NCBI RefSeq assembly: GCF_000764555.1
Contig: NZ_CP009574.1
Coordinates: 496,001 to 560,000, forward strand
Length of the DNA: 64,000 bases
Source of the DNA: Candidatus Francisella endociliophora
GTDB taxonomy: Bacteria > Pseudomonadota > Gammaproteobacteria > Francisellales > Francisellaceae
Direction of reading: 5' to 3'
Positions 63,346 through 64,000 of this stretch are shown here, in pieces. Position numbers and translations under genes: made by a program. Within the stretch, counting starts at the first letter, position 1, and every line of letters starts with the position of its first letter. Below the pieces are notes generated by a model that saw only the letters and a list, made by a program, of their open reading frames with translations, searched no databases and was not told the origin of the DNA.

Positions 63346-64000
63346 TTATTTACTTGTTATTGAATATAAGGATGAAACAATATCTTTTTGACCATTAAGA
63401 TATTCATCCTTGTTATTAAGCATACTGTATTTAGTATAAACCTCACCAATACCTTTACAATAAATAGATATAGAATTATATTTAGTATTTCTATCAGGCT
63501 GATCTTTATAATCTACATTATTTTCTAATTCAAACTGAACACAGCTATTATATGTATTTCCATTTATATCAATTTTTGGAATTAATTTTGTATACTTTGA
63601 TTTTTCATTAACAGTATAGCCATCATAACTATTTGAACTACTTTCAACTTTATTTAGCTCTATTTTTTTAGGAAATAAAGGCGGCTCTTGAAGCTCTGAA
63701 TCTCCAAGCTTCATCGTACGAATCTTACCATCACTATCTTTGACTTTCATAGAGTTTGTTTGATAAACCGCCCCATCTTTAATAACATAAGTGTATTCAC
63801 TATAACCACTTGGTTTACCTTCAGAGTCATAATTTCTTAGCTGATAAGTACATTGTGTTTTATTTTCATTACAGCTTTTTACAAACCTATCATATTTTCT
63901 TGCTTCAGGATATTTTGTATTTGGTGAAGTATAAGTATAAACAGCTCCTACATCTGTTGAAATCAAATCACTACCTTTAAACACATCTTCTTTTGCATAC
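63346..64000 (-). CDS. Hypothetical protein, partial at the window edge
   Basis: The frame ends at 63346 and stays open upstream to position 64000 (...YAKEDVFKGSDLIST), so the start is outside the window; the GTG at 63984 is probably internal. At least 217 residues are visible. They form a beta-rich, lysine-rich extracellular-looking domain (VGAVYTYTSPNTKYPEARKY, GKPSGYSEYTYVIKDGAVYQ) with a cysteine pattern (KSCNENKTQC). No family recognised. It converges on the YhhQ gene. Confidence 0.55.
   Translation of the reverse strand, partial: YAKEDVFKGSDLISTDVGAVYTYTSPNTKYPEARKYDRFVKSCNENKTQCTYQLRNYDSEGKPSGYSEYTYVIKDGAVYQTNSMKVKDSDGKIRTMKLGDSELQEPPLFPKKIELNKVESSSNSYDGYTVNEKSKYTKLIPKIDINGNTYNSCVQFELENNVDYKDQPDRNTKYNSISIYCKGIGEVYTKYSMLNNKDEYLNGQKDIVSSLYSITSK

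Overview
The window is AT-rich gammaproteobacterial DNA. Its gene content and order point to Francisella: a capB-capC-pgsW poly-gamma-glutamate-type capsule operon beside spoT, a chitin-active LPMO beside a lone gcvH, and a capsule/glycan locus reading rpe-phosphoglycosyltransferase-galE. I judge the genus likely and cannot name the species from sequence alone.

Layout. (1) 1-26.8 kb is mostly core genome: uvrB (partial)-sbcB, an SDR/LysR divergent pair, a two-gene FUSC exporter, the mnmG-lipoprotein-transporter-rpiA-GNAT operon (the GNAT gene is broken by an in-frame stop), thrS-infC-rpmI-rplT with a non-canonical AUU start for infC, a GbpA-like LPMO, murG-ebfC-recR, spoT, the capBC operon and an MHS-type MFS transporter. 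(2) 26.95-38.09 kb is an 11.1-kb integrated element with every gene on the minus strand. It lies between a 13-bp core repeat at 26948-26960 and its copy in the 3' part of tRNA-Leu at 38078-38090. It encodes a P4-type integrase, an ImmA protease, AlpA, a Rha-type regulator, a Toprim primase, a DUF3987-type helicase/Rep, an iteron-rich presumptive origin directly 3' of rep, a membrane cargo protein and a terminase small subunit. No capsid, tail, portal or large terminase gene is present. This is the int-alpA-pri-rep-ori-terS plan of phage-inducible chromosomal islands (phage satellites). (3) 38.07-38.52 kb holds five tRNA genes (Leu, His, Arg, Pro, Phe). (4) 38.6-42.3 kb carries isoaspartyl peptidase, cyanophycinase, a PfkB kinase and a HAD phosphatase. 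(5) 42.3-54.8 kb is a polysaccharide/glycan assembly locus (manC, six glycosyltransferases including a GT11 fucosyltransferase, a Wzx flippase, galE, an initiating phosphoglycosyltransferase, rpe). It keeps the broken remains of an ABC exporter gene, which suggests that a Wzx-type cassette replaced an ABC-type one. (6) kdsD converges on a tight five-gene operon, 59.35-55.94 kb: a periplasmic metallo-beta-lactamase-fold protein, a cysteine-rich precursor with repeated GKC motifs, a DUF692/MNIO oxidase, a DUF2063 partner and a DoxX protein. This has the HvfABCD organisation of copper-binding oxazolone/thioamide RiPP systems. (7) 59.6-64 kb has fabI, a LOG-family gene, gloA, a YhhQ-type queuosine-precursor transporter and an open-ended hypothetical gene.

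The two most notable systems are the phage-satellite-like island with its iteron origin and structured intergenic elements, and the MNIO/RiPP metallophore operon led by an unusual MBL-fold protein that lacks part of the usual metal site. Family assignments rest on motifs I can read; no database search was run.
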